NCBI GenBank assembly: GCA_031761405.1
Contig: JASEVX010000010.1
Coordinates: forward strand, 30,681,059-30,745,058
From: Serripes groenlandicus
Taxonomy: Eukaryota; Mollusca; Bivalvia; Cardiida; Cardiidae
DNA: 64,000 nt
Direction of reading: 5' to 3'
Shown here one piece after another: positions 1 to 10,672 of this stretch (position 1 is the stretch's first letter; the number at the start of each line of letters is the position of its first letter). Both the position numbers and the translations under genes were made by a program. The notes below the pieces were generated by a model, which was given only the letters and a program-made list of their open reading frames with translations, did not search any database and was not told the origin of the DNA.

Positions 1-1623
1 ACAATGGTTTCAAAAGTCGTCAGCTGCAATGAAGACTATATGCGTCTTCAGGTAATCAAGAGTTAATCCATTTATCAGAGTTGTTATTAGTTGATTCCTG
101 GCAAACTGTTGCAAAGACCCTGATGACAGGCACTGGAGAGTATGGTAAAAGCTCCGCATATATTTGTAAGGGTGAACTGATTATAGTTTTCAAAATAAAG
201 CAAACAACAAATTATTTTAGTTGTTTACTGTTCTTTCAACTTCTTTGTGCAGTTCTAACCACCATACTGATTGCATCCATGAAATAAATTAGACAATTCA
301 TAATGATGTAACTGAAAATGAAACGGTTAACACCTGCTTGCCTAGAACTTGTCTAGAAACTGAAATATCGGTCCTTGCAGCAGATGACTTTTGCAAACAT
401 AAAAGACCAAAGGAGATATTGCTCAAAATGATCAATGTCTCCTTTGACCACAATGTTAACTTTATTTGATAGTAATGTTTAAATTCATGCAGACTTTAAT
501 GATTTGTTGTAGGTAGTAAAGGGTTAAATTAACCAGAATGCTTCTATACCCTGCTTTAAAATGACAATGTGCGAGTAATGCAACATGACATGGTCTAAAC
601 TTAAAAGAACCTTTAATTAGAATTTGATTGATTGAAGAAATACATGGTAAATAATAAAGCATGATAACAGATATTGGCAATAAAAGACAACTCAACTGTA
701 AAAACATGAACTTAATAACAACCAACATGATTGTGTCAAAAACTCCCATTTGAAACAATGTAACAAATAAGATAAAGAATGAGAACTCATTCTTACTTAC
801 TCCTGCTGAGGTTGTTGTATCTTTTTCAGTTCTGTTTACAATTAAATAGTATTCCTTGATTGAGGGATATTTGCACATTTCAACAAGATTTTCAATTAAA
901 ATCTATTTGTAAATTAATTTAACATTATTTTCACCAGTTATTGACCATTTCATTATTTGCCAGGTGAGCATGCTATATTGGTATTCTCTTGATCTTTAGC
1001 ATAAGAAATAAGCCATTACTTTAAGAATTTAAAATGACCAGGTCAGATATCAGTCAATCTATTTGTGGCCATGGTTAGTACAGTTGAGAACATGATAAAC
1101 TTGATCATTATCCTATTCATGTTAAATCAGTTGCTATCCAATCTGTAGTGTTCCTGCTCACAACAAAACAAGATGATTGTAGTACATGTACTAATTAACA
1201 GGAAAAAAATCCACTATAATCAAGCTTCAAGGAATGTAATTTTTTTTTTTTCTAAAATACTGTTGAAAAAAATGAGATTGCCTGTACCTGGGATTGTCTA
1301 CTTTTTCCACAATGTTTTCTAAACAATCTGCATCCCCTATCTATTCCACAAATTCAGTACCAATCCAATCAGATTATTCCGCTAATGATGTTCATAACTC
1401 TTCTTTACAAACTAGTCCCACTTTAAGCAAGTAAATGCAAAGGAGCACCGATAAAATTCTTCACCAACTTCAACAAATTAAGTTGGAAAGCATTATGGCC
1501 AAAGGAGTTATTCTCAACTGAGCAATATCTCCATACGCCATTGTCTTTTCAAAAGTCTGCTTCAGAAACGTTACATGTCTTGTTTGGAAATGACGTTAGA
1601 TGATGTTGTATGCCAATGCATAT
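1..1623. other. Intergenic DNA with decayed hairpin-MITE remnants
   Basis: No convincing gene. Short pieces of a dispersed hairpin repeat are visible at about 1-70, 360-470 and 1,486-1,590. Each contains wording like gcagcagacgacttttg next to a foldback of the type ccaaaggagatattgctca...tgatcaatgtctcctttg. The open frames at 81-287 (+) and 462-878 (-) show no recognisable domain or codon signal and are not called. Confidence 0.5.
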
Positions 1624-3402
1624 TTAAAAGATAATTTTAGCACAAACCTTTGTTCTATGCCTGTGTGGTATGGGGTGGTCTGATCCATCAGCATTGGGGC
1701 TGGTTGCTCTGTCGTTGTTGGGGCTTGCTGCTCGGTCATAGTTGGGAGCTTTTTGCTCAGTCGTTGTTGGGGTTTGATGCTCGGTCGTTGTTGGGGCTTG
1801 CTGCTCAGTCATAGTTGGGGCTTGTTGTTCGGTCGTTGTGTGGGCTTGATTCTCAGTCATAGTTGTGGTTTGCTGCTCGGTCGTTGTTGGGGTTTGCTGC
1901 TCGGTCATGGTTGGGGTTTGATGCTCGGTTGTTGTTGGGGTTTGCTGCTTGGCCGACGTTGGGGTTTGATGCTCGGTCGTTGTGTGGGCTTCATGCTCAG
2001 TCATAGTTAGGGTTTGCTGCTCGGTCGTTGTTGGGTTTTGCTGCTCGACTGTGGTTGAGGTTTGATGCTCTGTCGTTGTTTGGGCTTGCTGCTCGGTCAT
2101 AGTTGGGGCTTTTTGCTCGGCCGTTGTTGGGGTTTGCTGCTCGGTCGACGTTGGGGTTTGATGCTCGGTCGTTGTTGGGGCTTGCTGCTCGGTCATAGTT
2201 TTGGCTTGTTGCTCAGTCGTTGTGTTGGCTTGTTGCTCAATCATAGTTGGGGTTTTCTGCTCTGCCATTGTGTGGACTTGTTGCTCGGTCATAGTTGGGG
2301 CTTGCTGCTCTGCCATTGTTGGGGCTTGCTGTTTGGCCATTGTTGGGATTTGTTGCTCGGCCGTTGTTGGGGTTTGCTGTTCGGTCGACGTTGGGGTTTG
2401 ATGCTCGGTCGTTGTTGCGGCTTGCTGCTCGGTCATAGTTTTGGCTTGTTGCTCAGTCGTTGTGTTGGCTTGTTGCTCAATCATAGTTGGGGTTTTCTGC
2501 TCTGCCATTGTGTGGACTTGCTGCTCGGTCATAGTTGGGGCTTGCTGCTCTGCCATTGTTGGGGCTTGCTGTTTGGCCATTGTTGGGATTTGTTGCTTGG
2601 TCATTGTTGTGGCTTGCTGCTCTATAAGGGTGTGGGCTTGTAGCTCGGTCATTGTTGGGGGTTGATGCTCTGCCATTGTTGGGGCTTGGTGCTCAGTCAT
2701 TTTAGGGGTTTGCTGCTCTGTAGTCAAAAGCTGGCTATCAAAATCCTGTATAACAGTCCAAAAGTCCTCACTAAATGATGTGTTTTCTATATCAATTATA
2801 TCCTGCATGTCAGTAGATGTATCTGTATTAATGTCTGTTGTGGTGGTGAAAGGCATCAATACCACAAAATGATTAACAGAGAAATGGCTTTCTGGCATGA
2901 TTCTACCATTAATCTTTGTCCACATGACATGAACAGGCTCTTCATCACAGTATTCTTCTTTGAACGGATAAAATACACGGTGCATGTCGGCTCTTACTGT
3001 GTTACTCCCATATTGCGGATACACAGATACAACAGGACGGGACAGTATATTTGCAAGGCTAGCTAACTGCCATAATCCCATGTAGGACCCTTCATTTTTA
3101 ATGGATAAAATTTCTTGATTATACACCTTTCTTATGCTTTCTGTATTCAACATTGTTCCTTGGTAACAGTTGGAGTATGAGGCAAATGTTCTAGTAACTG
3201 CCTGATTCCCATTTGAATTCATTCCCTTCCTCATTTTATCGTCGTCCAAATACATGTCCGCATTTTGAATTAGTTCCTGCACAATTCTGTCTCTCATTTC
3301 CTTATGACTTTCTTCTGATCCAAACGCAAGCAAACTGGCACAACGCGGAAGACAGTTTCCATCTCCATATATTAAAGCTGGATGCAGTTTATCAGTTTCC
3401 AA
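1624..3402 (-). CDS. OTU-like cysteine protease with 8-residue repeat tail
   Basis: The first ~185 residues look like an OTU fold. GDGNCLPRCASLLAFG carries the Asp-Gly-Asn-Cys nucleophile signature. SHFSVNHFVVLMP near residue 180 fits the catalytic His strand. OTU proteins usually cleave ubiquitin-type linkages, but activity here is inferred only. From about residue 225 the protein is an 8-residue Thr/Gln/Glu repeat (type TMTEQQAP), ~40 units, encoded by a 24-bp minisatellite. The frame begins with TTG and stays open upstream to a possible splice acceptor near 3,450, so the true start is unknown. Against the repeat consensus, one extra base near 1,747 shifts the last few units into another frame and creates the present C-terminus. 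Just upstream on the same strand, beyond an inserted repeat element, is a transposase-like frame, and the two may be parts of one gene. Related OTU proteins are common in mollusc and cnidarian genomes. Confidence 0.6.
   Translation of the reverse strand: METDKLHPALIYGDGNCLPRCASLLAFGSEESHKEMRDRIVQELIQNADMYLDDDKMRKGMNSNGNQAVTRTFASYSNCYQGTMLNTESIRKVYNQEILSIKNEGSYMGLWQLASLANILSRPVVSVYPQYGSNTVRADMHRVFYPFKEEYCDEEPVHVMWTKINGRIMPESHFSVNHFVVLMPFTTTTDINTDTSTDMQDIIDIENTSFSEDFWTVIQDFDSQLLTTEQQTPKMTEHQAPTMAEHQPPTMTELQAHTLIEQQATTMTKQQIPTMAKQQAPTMAEQQAPTMTEQQVHTMAEQKTPTMIEQQANTTTEQQAKTMTEQQAATTTEHQTPTSTEQQTPTTAEQQIPTMAKQQAPTMAEQQAPTMTEQQVHTMAEQKTPTMIEQQANTTTEQQAKTMTEQQAPTTTEHQTPTSTEQQTPTTAEQKAPTMTEQQAQTTTEHQTSTTVEQQNPTTTEQQTLTMTEHEAHTTTEHQTPTSAKQQTPTTTEHQTPTMTEQQTPTTTEQQTTTMTENQAHTTTEQQAPTMTEQQAPTTTEHQTPTTTEQKAPNYDRAASPNNDRATSPNADGSDHPIPHRHRTKVCAKIIF
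1665..2720 (-). repeat. 24-bp coding minisatellite with 240-bp higher-order duplication
   Basis: About 44 diverged copies of a 24-bp unit (type ggtttgctgctcggtcgttgtt on the plus strand). Because 24 is divisible by three, frames stay open on both strands, so the plus-strand frames at 1,753-2,643 are by-products. A block of ten units is repeated almost exactly with a 240-bp period: about 2,103-2,342 matches 2,343-2,582, including a shared gtcgac variant. Confidence 0.85.
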
Positions 3403-3559
3403 TGGAATGTCAGTTGGACATAAAGTTAAGCTGATCTTGTCAACAGTTTTAGCTGTAATACAAAATGTCTTTTGTTCTATAACCTGGTAATGGCTTTAAA
3501 CGCTTTGACGCAACTAGCAATGGTTGTTTTGTATTTGGCTTTGCTTTCTTACGCTTTTT

Positions 3560-4583
3560 AGATCACCTAGAGCCAAAGGCTCAAGGTGAGCTATTCTGAT
3601 CACTGTGTCCGTCGTCCGGCGTTAACTTTTAGCTTTAAACATCATCTCCTCCTGAACCGCAAGAACAATTTCCACCAAACATCACAGGAATGTTCCTTTG
3701 GTGGTCCTCTTTCAAAATTGTTCAAAGATTTAAATTCCATTGAGAACTTTGGTTGCTGCGGCATCAGAAAGGGGACAAAATGTCCAAACTTTAAAAATCT
3801 TCTCCTCCGAATCTGCCTGTCAGATTCAAATATAATTTGGTAGAAATGTTCCTTGGGTGACCCTCTATAAAAATTGTTCAAGCCATACTGATTGGTTGAA
3901 AAACATGGCAGTCAGGCGGCATCAAAAAAGGGGCAAAATGACAATACTATAATAAAGCATCCTTATAAAAGTGCTTGTCTGATTTAAAGATAGTTTTGTA
4001 GAAATGTTCTTTCATTGATCATCTACATACTTTGTCAAGCCATATTGATTTGTTGAAAGGCATAGTAACCAAGCAGCATCAGAAAAGGAGTAATTAAACT
4101 TTTTGCTTCAAATGACATATGGTTATTAGATTTATGGTCTAAGGGAGGTAACACTTGGCAGAGTATTATGCAAGGGCAATCTCCTTCGCAGAGTTGTCGT
4201 TCCTTACACTCACCATACATGTATCAGAACATGAGTAAAACGACCAAACTTTAAAATCCTTTTCCTCCATAATCTGCTTGTCAGACTCCAAGATAATTCA
4301 AGAAAGAATCCTTAAATGCCCCTCTAAAAAAAACTGTTCAAGCCATATTGGTTTATATTAAAAACAGATCAAGAAAGGTGCAAAATGACAAAAACTTAAT
4401 AATTCATTTCTAATTGAAGTTCTTGTTAGATTTCAAGATATAAATGACCTTTACTTATAAGCTGTTTCTTGAGAAGTGTTCACTCCTTGAAGTTCTAATT
4501 GCACTCCTTGATCTTTTTCCCAGATATTTCTACTAATTTACTATCAATCAGGTGATCGATTTAAGGTCATCTTGGCCCTCTTG
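3560..4583. mobile_element. Tandem-repeat non-autonomous element, hairpin-ended family (copy 1)
   Basis: One end is a near-perfect palindrome, AGATCACCTAGAGCC, a short loop, then GGCTCAAGGTGAGCT, followed by a gtccgtcgtccgg simple repeat. The other end is ggccatcttggccctcttg-like (ggtcatcttggccctcttg here). The interior holds diverged repeats that mention 'gttcaagccatattgattggttgaaaaacatggcag'-type wording in short pieces. It lies in a T-run between the OTU-like frame and the transposase-like frame. A second copy at 29,664-31,707 defines the same boundaries. It is non-coding and resembles bivalve pearl elements or tandem-repeat MITEs. The T/T insertion would also suit a Helentron-type element. 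Confidence 0.7.
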
Positions 4584-4613
4584 TTTAGTTTCTCAAGGCT
4601 ACATTCGCCACTT

Positions 4614-5969
4614 CTACCTTTGAGAAGACAATGAAATTTCCATGTTCCCATGTACCTCTTGAGTCAGTTTAGTTCTTTTGATTTCTTCATGATAAAAGAA
4701 GACTCTCTTTCTGTGTTCACATTTCTTGCTACTTTGTATGGTCAGATTTGCATTGCAGAATTCGTACAACGCTTTGGCAGACTGAATAAATCCCTTTCTA
4801 CTTTTGACGTAGGTTTCTGCTTGTTTCTTAATCAAGGCCCCAAGAGCATCACATGGCGACTTCCCATGCCGAGAGCCAAAATAAGCCCTTTCCATTTTAT
4901 GTGTGTTAGTTCTTGACATGAACAGAAATGGTAGTTTTGATTTAAACTGGGCAGCACAGCCATCTGAAAACTGGATTTCTTTGTCATACTTTACATGGCT
5001 ACTCAAATGTTGTGTCATTGACTGAGAAAATTGGTTCATTGCCATAGAATCATGTTTTAGATCACTTGAAATGAATACAGCAGATTCTTGTACAGTGGCC
5101 TCTTTGCAATCTGGACACTTATAATAAGCAATCATAGGAAATACTGTTGCTTGGTTGTAGCTGTAGTATGCTGACTGAATTTCATCTTGGTGAACACATC
5201 TGTAGTTTTCAGCAAAATCTACTAATGTAACCAAGACATTTTCAGGCACATTCTTTGAAATTTCATTGAACTGCTTGTACTGCCACCTGGCATTGAAAAG
5301 GTGAAGAGCAAGCCCTTCAAGTGATGTTAGTAGCTCATCAACTAATGAGCAAAGATCTCCATTTTGTTCAACTAATATCTGACGCTGAACTGTTTTACTG
5401 GCAGTACCAACAGTTCCTAGTTTCCACAGCTTCCATGTATATTCCTTACCATCGTCGACATCAATGAGTGGCCTCAAGAAGGCTTTGATTTTCTCTGTTC
5501 CACAACCACTACACATTCTTTCTAAGCATTTACGTGGATGGATATCCCTAGGTCCAATGTCACAAAGGGTAATGTCAACAGCATGGTATTTGTTTTCGAT
5601 CTTCAAATCAATTTTATGCGACTTAGCAGCTTTGTTGATTGCATCAATTTTGAACTGAGCATTTAGACAATACTCACACAAGCATGTGGAAATCTTTTGT
5701 TGTTTGACAGTAAGAACCTCTTTTGGTCTAAGCTTCCGGAAATGACTCAGTGAAACCTTCAAATGCGGGTGATCTTGAAGGAAACGTCTATGTACATGTT
5801 GTATTGTATCGGTCAACACCCTTTTTTGTTTTAATGACTTGATACTAACCGTTTTCTTTGTAGGAAGAGGCTGGGATTCGTATTCATAGAAGGTTTCAAT
5901 ACATTTAACTTTTTCATCTGCAAAAGCATCTGATCTTTTTAAGGTTTCATCATTATCAATATGCGACAT
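4614..5969 (-). pseudogene. Transposase-like protein, catalytic half, frame-broken
   Basis: This 451-residue frame has the hallmarks of a widespread but poorly named eukaryotic transposase-like family. It has a zinc-binding CLCEYCLNAQ motif near residue 95, LVDFAENYRCVHQDEIQSAY near 245, FSDGCAAQFKSK near 335 and FGSRHGKSPCDALGALIKKQ near 365. The Asp residues in DFAENY and SDGCAAQFK are plausible RNase H-fold catalytic positions, and HGKxPCDALG is the usual family signature. The upstream frame (5,989-6,402) runs into it only after a one-base shift near 6,000, so the gene is probably inactive, although a short unrecognised intron cannot be excluded. It ends about 30 bp before the inserted repeat at 3,560-4,583. 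I cannot assign it to a named superfamily by eye. Confidence 0.6.
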
Positions 5970-6493
5970 TTTTAGCCAGTACTCCCATTTAATGTCTAAT
6001 ATTAGCCCGTCTCATTTGATGTTCGACAGCATACTTGCAAATCAATTTCTGAGTTATCAACTGGTACTGTCTTCTTCCCTCTTTTGTTGGATTAGTTTTT
6101 AAATCTTTAAGAGCCTTTTTTACCCTAGCTACTATTTTAGAGTCTGTCTCATGTTTTATTTTCTCTTCTTTTGAAAAAATGAGACCCTTTCTGATCAGAG
6201 CATTCTTTCGCTTTGGTGTAGCATTTTGCATAGCTTTACTTATAGTTTCTGCAAATTCCTTTGGCTTTTTAGGAAGATAGTGGCTATGTCTTACTTTCTC
6301 TGGTGTTTCCTGACACTTTGCTTGACCAAAATAAAGTTTCTTCTTTGACTTTTCTTTGTATTTTGCTCTTCTTCTTTCATTGATAGACTGCCTCTGTTCC
6401 ACCGTAAGTGTTTCCCTTTCTTCTTGCTTTTTTTTCCTCCAGTATTCTCGTAGCTTTGTGATTTTCTGTCTTGTTCTTCTCTACTGCACCTTT

Positions 6494-6907
6494 CTCTTTC
6501 AGTCTTAGTCTGTATGCCCTCATTCTAAGCTTGGTCTTTTCATTGTAAGTCTTAAGTTTTTCACCAGTTAATGACTCTATAGGATTTTGATCCGCTGTGG
6601 TCGAGTGGTTAGCGTCGGGGATTTCGAAACCGGGTGTCCCGGGTTCGATCCCCAGTCGCGGCACTTCGGTTATGGTGGAGTGCACTTGGGCAAGGCACAT
6701 CTTCTAGCCTAGTACTGGTTTGTTTACCCAGGGATCATGAATAATTAAATTTAATTGCGCGCTAAATGACCTTAGCTGTCGATGCGCCATAAAACAATAT
6801 ACATTCACTCTTTCAGTCTTAGTCTGTATGCCTTCATTCTAAGCTTGGTCTTTTCATTGTAAGTCTTCAGTTTTTCACCAGTTAATGACTCTCTATAGGA
6901 TTTTGAT
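6494..6907. repeat. ~98/100-bp direct repeats flanking a SINE
   Basis: 6,494-6,591 and 6,808-6,907 are near-identical. Both start ctctttcagtcttag and end aggattttgat, with a few substitutions and one 2-bp indel. The SINE fills exactly the space between them. They are either an unusually long target-site duplication or a prior tandem duplication into whose junction the SINE inserted. Confidence 0.85.
6592..6807 (+). mobile_element. tRNA-derived SINE, family A
   Basis: The 5' end resembles a class II (Leu/Ser-type) tRNA: A box tggtcgagtggttagcg and B box gggttcgatcccc. These are followed by a body containing gggcaaggcac and a tail ending cgatgcgccataaaac then an ATTC-type repeat. Minus-strand copies at 20,114-20,341 and 32,200-32,427 share both ends, which fixes the boundaries. 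It is not called as a tRNA gene because the anticodon arm and 3' acceptor strand do not close. Confidence 0.85.
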
Positions 6908-7496
6908 TTCAAACAATCACTTCTTTTGTATTCTTCATAACGACGCTGGTCTTGTTTAAGTCTCATTCTATATTCATTGTAAAAATCTTTTGGTGATCTT
7001 TTGGTTTTATGGTTGAAAGAGTCTCTTTCTAAATTGGGTCCCAATTTCACCCTAAGGGAATACCTAGATTAAAGAAGAAGAAAAAAGAACATTGGTTTAA
7101 AAAATATTACAAGCAATAACTCTTTTTCACACATCATTTTCAAAAGTTGTCTGCTTCAGAAGTATCGAAACAATTATCTAATGATTTGACTAAAATAAAA
7201 TAGGTCGGCTATTTATAGCGAATGTCGCGAATATATTATTGTGGTTATTCTTTAGAAACAAATTGACTGTCCGATATCTTAGAGATGAATGATTCATTCG
7301 GATTACTCATTCGATAAAGCGTCATTGTGTAAATGGCTATCGTGATTCATGTGCAATGAATATTGAATAATTTTCATCACATTTAAATGCGTAAACTTGA
7401 TTTATATACAAAATGACATGCATAAATGGTTGAATATTTTTCAGCTATGTTTATGTACATGTACGATCCGAGGAGTAGCCAAAATGTACCCTGTCA

Positions 7497-7700
7497 CATG
7501 TCTTTGTCACTTATACTTCCTTCATAAGCATCAATCACATAAACAATAGCTACGTTAGGTGCAATTGCAACAAGAAAATTGAAAGTAGCATATCCTTTAT
7601 AGACGAAAATTGGTTCCCAGCGGCAGCAACATTTCTGGCTTGTTGAGTATGGACTTCAGTACAATCTATTATACTAATATGAAAAAGGCAAAGCCTCGTC
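7497..7700 (-). pseudogene. DDE_Tnp_4-type (IS4EU/ISL2EU-like) transposase fossil
   Basis: The reverse strand encodes IIDCTEVHTQQARNVAAAG, then after a small frame change YKGYATFNFLVAIAPN, then AYEGSISDKDM. The Asp-Cys-Thr-Glu-Val block, the YKxxxTxKFLVAIAPN-like block and the Gly-Ser-x-Ser-Asp block occur in this order in DDE_Tnp_4 transposases. Only about 70 residues remain and the frame is broken. No terminal repeats were recognised. Confidence 0.6.
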
Positions 7701-7879
7701 ACGAGCACAGCGCCTATAATGGGTCTAAGCTGTAGGTATATGACTACCATGATTAAGGAATATGTTACAAGCTGTCGGAACTGGGACCGTTATTGTACAC
7801 TATCCCTACTTTATCTTTTGGTGCAAAGTCAAATCATCAAACATTTAAACATTCACTTCATCACATAAGCAATCACATA

Positions 7880-8880
7880 TATAATACAGTAAAGTCAAAC
7901 ATATTAATAGTCTTAACAAGATATCCTTCAATTTGGCCTTACAAGTGACATAGTTTCAGTAAGGTTTAGAGCAATGTTCAAAACAACCATCTGTCAAAGT
8001 TTCAACATGTTAACATTAAATGAAAAGCTTTCAGAGTGTTAACAACATTTTCCTTAAATATGGCCTAATAACCTTATGTTTGATCCGAAATGACACATAT
8101 TTGAACTTGGCCTAGCTATCCTCAGGACAAACATTCTGACAAAGTTTCAAAATACTGAAGCAAACATTGAGATCAAGAGTGTTTACACGATTGTTCTCAA
8201 ATGTTTCCTAGTGACCTTGTTGTTTTTTTATCCAACATGATCTTTAATTGAATTTAGCCTAGATTTGACCATAACACCAATTATGACAAAATGTCAACAT
8301 GCTAAAATTAAAAATGCAGCATTAAAAATGTCTGATTGTTTACAAAATGTGCCTTCAATTTGCTCTTGTGACCTAATTTTTGACCAACCATGACCCTTTT
8401 TTTTTTACTAGGCCTATGATTGTCAAGACAAACATTCTGACAAAGTTTCAAGCTGCTGAAGTAAAAGTGTGGTTTCTAGACTGTAAACAAGATTTTCCTT
8501 CAGATTGGTGAAGTGACCTAGTTTATGACCGGATATGACCCAAAAATTGAACTTAGCCTTTCTCCAAAATGACATCAAGACCATAATTCTTACAAAATTT
8601 CAACATGCTAAAGATAAATATGCAGCCTCCAGTGTTAACAAGATTTTCCTTCAATTTGAACTTATGACCCAGTTTTTGACCTCATATGACCAAGTTAAAT
8701 AAGGCCTCCAGAGTGTTTACAATATATATTTCCCATCAAATTGACATTGTGACCTAAATTTTCACCTCACAGGGCCAAGATTTGTTGGAGATGAACTACT
8801 GCTAAACTTGCATTCATATTGGATGTTGTAAAATGTTGCCTGTAGAGTGTTCACAAGGCAATTGATGATGGCGTGTGAAC
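7880..8880. repeat. Diverged ~150-bp tandem repeats
   Basis: Successive blocks repeat phrases such as caagacaaacattctgacaa, agtttcaacatgctaaa, gtgacctagtttttgacc and gtttacaagattttcc at roughly 150-bp spacing. The right side near 8,850-8,890 decays into a gatgatggcgtgtgaacga-type end. A fragment of the same family is at 32,440-32,690. It is non-coding, probably the core of an old tandem-repeat element. Confidence 0.6.
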
Positions 8881-9009
8881 GAAGGACATCAGACAAACTG
8901 TGATCATGAAAAACACAAACTGTGCAATCAAAGAACAGGACCTTATTTGAATTTGATATATACTTATCTGTTCATAAACATTACCTTGTATTAATCCATT
9001 AGTATTATA

Positions 9010-9470
9010 TGTAATCAGCTGAATTTCTTCTCCAGTCATCCTCAAAACAGCTGTAAATCCATCATTGTATGCGTTGCTCTCAATCTATTCCCTTGTTTAA
9101 TGTTGATGCAGGAAGTTATATTATCCCACAGTTAAAGATGCATGCAATTTTCATTGTTTTGACAGGCACGAATGACCAAAGGGTATATCACTTACTGCCT
9201 ATTATATATGAACTTCCTCTCCCATTTTCGACATAACAGCTGTGATTCCATGATTGTACAGGTTGCTCTCAATCCATTTACTGTTTTGATGTGTATGCAG
9301 GAAAGAATATTACCCCACAGTCAAAGATGCATACATTTTTCATTGTATTGACAGGTACCAATGACCAAAGGGTATATCACTATCTGCCTATATAGATATG
9401 AATTTCCTCTCCAGTAATCGCCATAAGAACTGTTATTCCATGATTATATGGGATGTTCTTAATCCTGTAT
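9010..9470. repeat. ~189-bp tandem duplication, about 2.4 copies
   Basis: The phrase atgaccaaagggtatatcac occurs 189 bp apart (about 9,171 and 9,360), with matching flanks (ccacagttaaagatgcat / ccacagtcaaagatgcat; gaatttcttctccagtcatc / gaatttcctctccagtaatc). No coding potential seen. Confidence 0.75.
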
Positions 9471-9479
9471 CCATTCTGT

Positions 9480-10672
9480 GTTTTAAAATAAAACTTGATG
9501 CTAATATCAATAATCATTGACTGCTGTTTTAATACATGACAATAACTGCAAATAAGAATGACTTTTAATAAAATAAGATGATAAATTAATTAAAAAACAG
9601 ATCTATGAGAATAAACATGTATATTAGTTGTGTCAGAAAGCCAAGCTTTGGGCTCTGAGAATAATGTTCAAGTTTTGATTTAGATCAGGTTGTACCTCTG
9701 TGCAGCCTTATCTGGATTATTCATTTAAACCAATTACTTTAAACTTATCTATTTTAGCTTAAATCTTATTTTAATCACACTCCATGTCCTTGAGATACAA
9801 TCAGTTCTTACGCCATTTGTGCAGAAAATCCCAGTCTTCACTGCTTCGAATTCAGTAAATATTTGGGAGATTTTCTATGCACCGCATATGACATGTGTTA
9901 GGCCAATATTTATGTGTTTTTTTTTAAAGGGGCCAACTCCCCACTTATGTTCGGAAAAAAGGAGCCATTAAGGCCGTTTTCAACAAGTTTTCAGTAGTGA
10001 GGTCAGTGATCGCCGCCATATTGGATTTGCCTTCTGACGTAATGTAAACAATGGTATATTTAACGAAGTGAAATTAATGGTAAAATGAACATGAATTTGT
10101 TTATTAAAGGCATCTTACATACAGGTAATCATTTTCTATCATTCTGATGCAGTTTTATCCTTACCAGACTAATCACTGCAGCGAAAATAGCTTTGCAATT
10201 CTACTGTTGTTTACAAATGTCAACTCATGGGCGCAGCCATTTTGACAGATCACATGATACCAGGCATGAAAAAAATCGTCGTCATTGGTTGCATTTTTCG
10301 AAAGGAACTCTGGGAGTTCTATCTTCCTATAGGGGAGATAATTATCTTTTCAACAATATAAAATCATCGAGGCGTTTTTTGATTTTCGTGCGTAAAATAT
10401 CGCAACAAAAATTAGCAATTTTCCAGTGGGTAAGTTGGACTGATTTAGTGATCAGAAAAGCCTAGAAAATATATAGTATGCCAGAATGATGTCTTTACTC
10501 CCCCTTTATTCTTTTAGCTGAAAAAAATAACTCCCCTCATTTTCCCTCAAACTCCACAAACTTTTGACCTCTGATTGGCGGCCATTATGAACAGTTTTGT
10601 CACAGGTTTTCGCGACCCGGAAATAAATTGTTTTTTACATATTGCAGGTAATTTTCTGTTGATTTGTGACAA
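9480..10672. other. Unannotated stretch upstream of the leucine-zipper gene
   Basis: No gene, tRNA or clear repeat recognised. The DNA just before 10,673 becomes more GC-rich and lacks simple repeats, which would suit a promoter, but no core promoter element can be placed with confidence. The short frame at 10,193-10,465 has no recognisable features. Confidence 0.4.

Larger units (their letters stand above)
5989..7050 (-). pseudogene. N-terminal basic region of the same transposase-like gene, interrupted by a SINE
   Basis: Three pieces read consecutively on the minus strand. The first is 6,805-7,050 (Lys/Arg-rich, ends in the phrase KLRMKAYRLRLKE). The second, 6,377-6,593, repeats ESLTGEKLKTYNEKTKLRM because ~98 bp is duplicated on both sides of a SINE. 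The third is 5,989-6,402 (RQSINERRRAKYKEK, then a helical Lys-rich stretch). A frameshift lies near 6,460: the natural continuation LREYWRKKKQEERETLTVEQ is in a different frame from the segment before it. A further one-base shift separates this part from the catalytic half. The repeated 'EYW-x-K' phrases suggest DNA-binding or basic-helix repeats. Function is inferred only from the downstream half. Confidence 0.5.

Noticed and set aside
462..878. 138-residue minus-strand frame
   Set aside because: Composition matches translated AT-rich DNA, it has no motif, and it overlaps hairpin-MITE relics.
1753..2665. Plus-strand open frames rich in Gly, Leu and Cys
   Set aside because: By-products of a 24-bp minisatellite whose minus strand carries the OTU-linked frame. 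No start or splice context.
6592..6665. tRNA gene (Leu/Ser-like A and B boxes)
   Set aside because: The sequence is the head of a SINE repeated at 20.1 and 32.2 kb with target duplications. The cloverleaf does not close.
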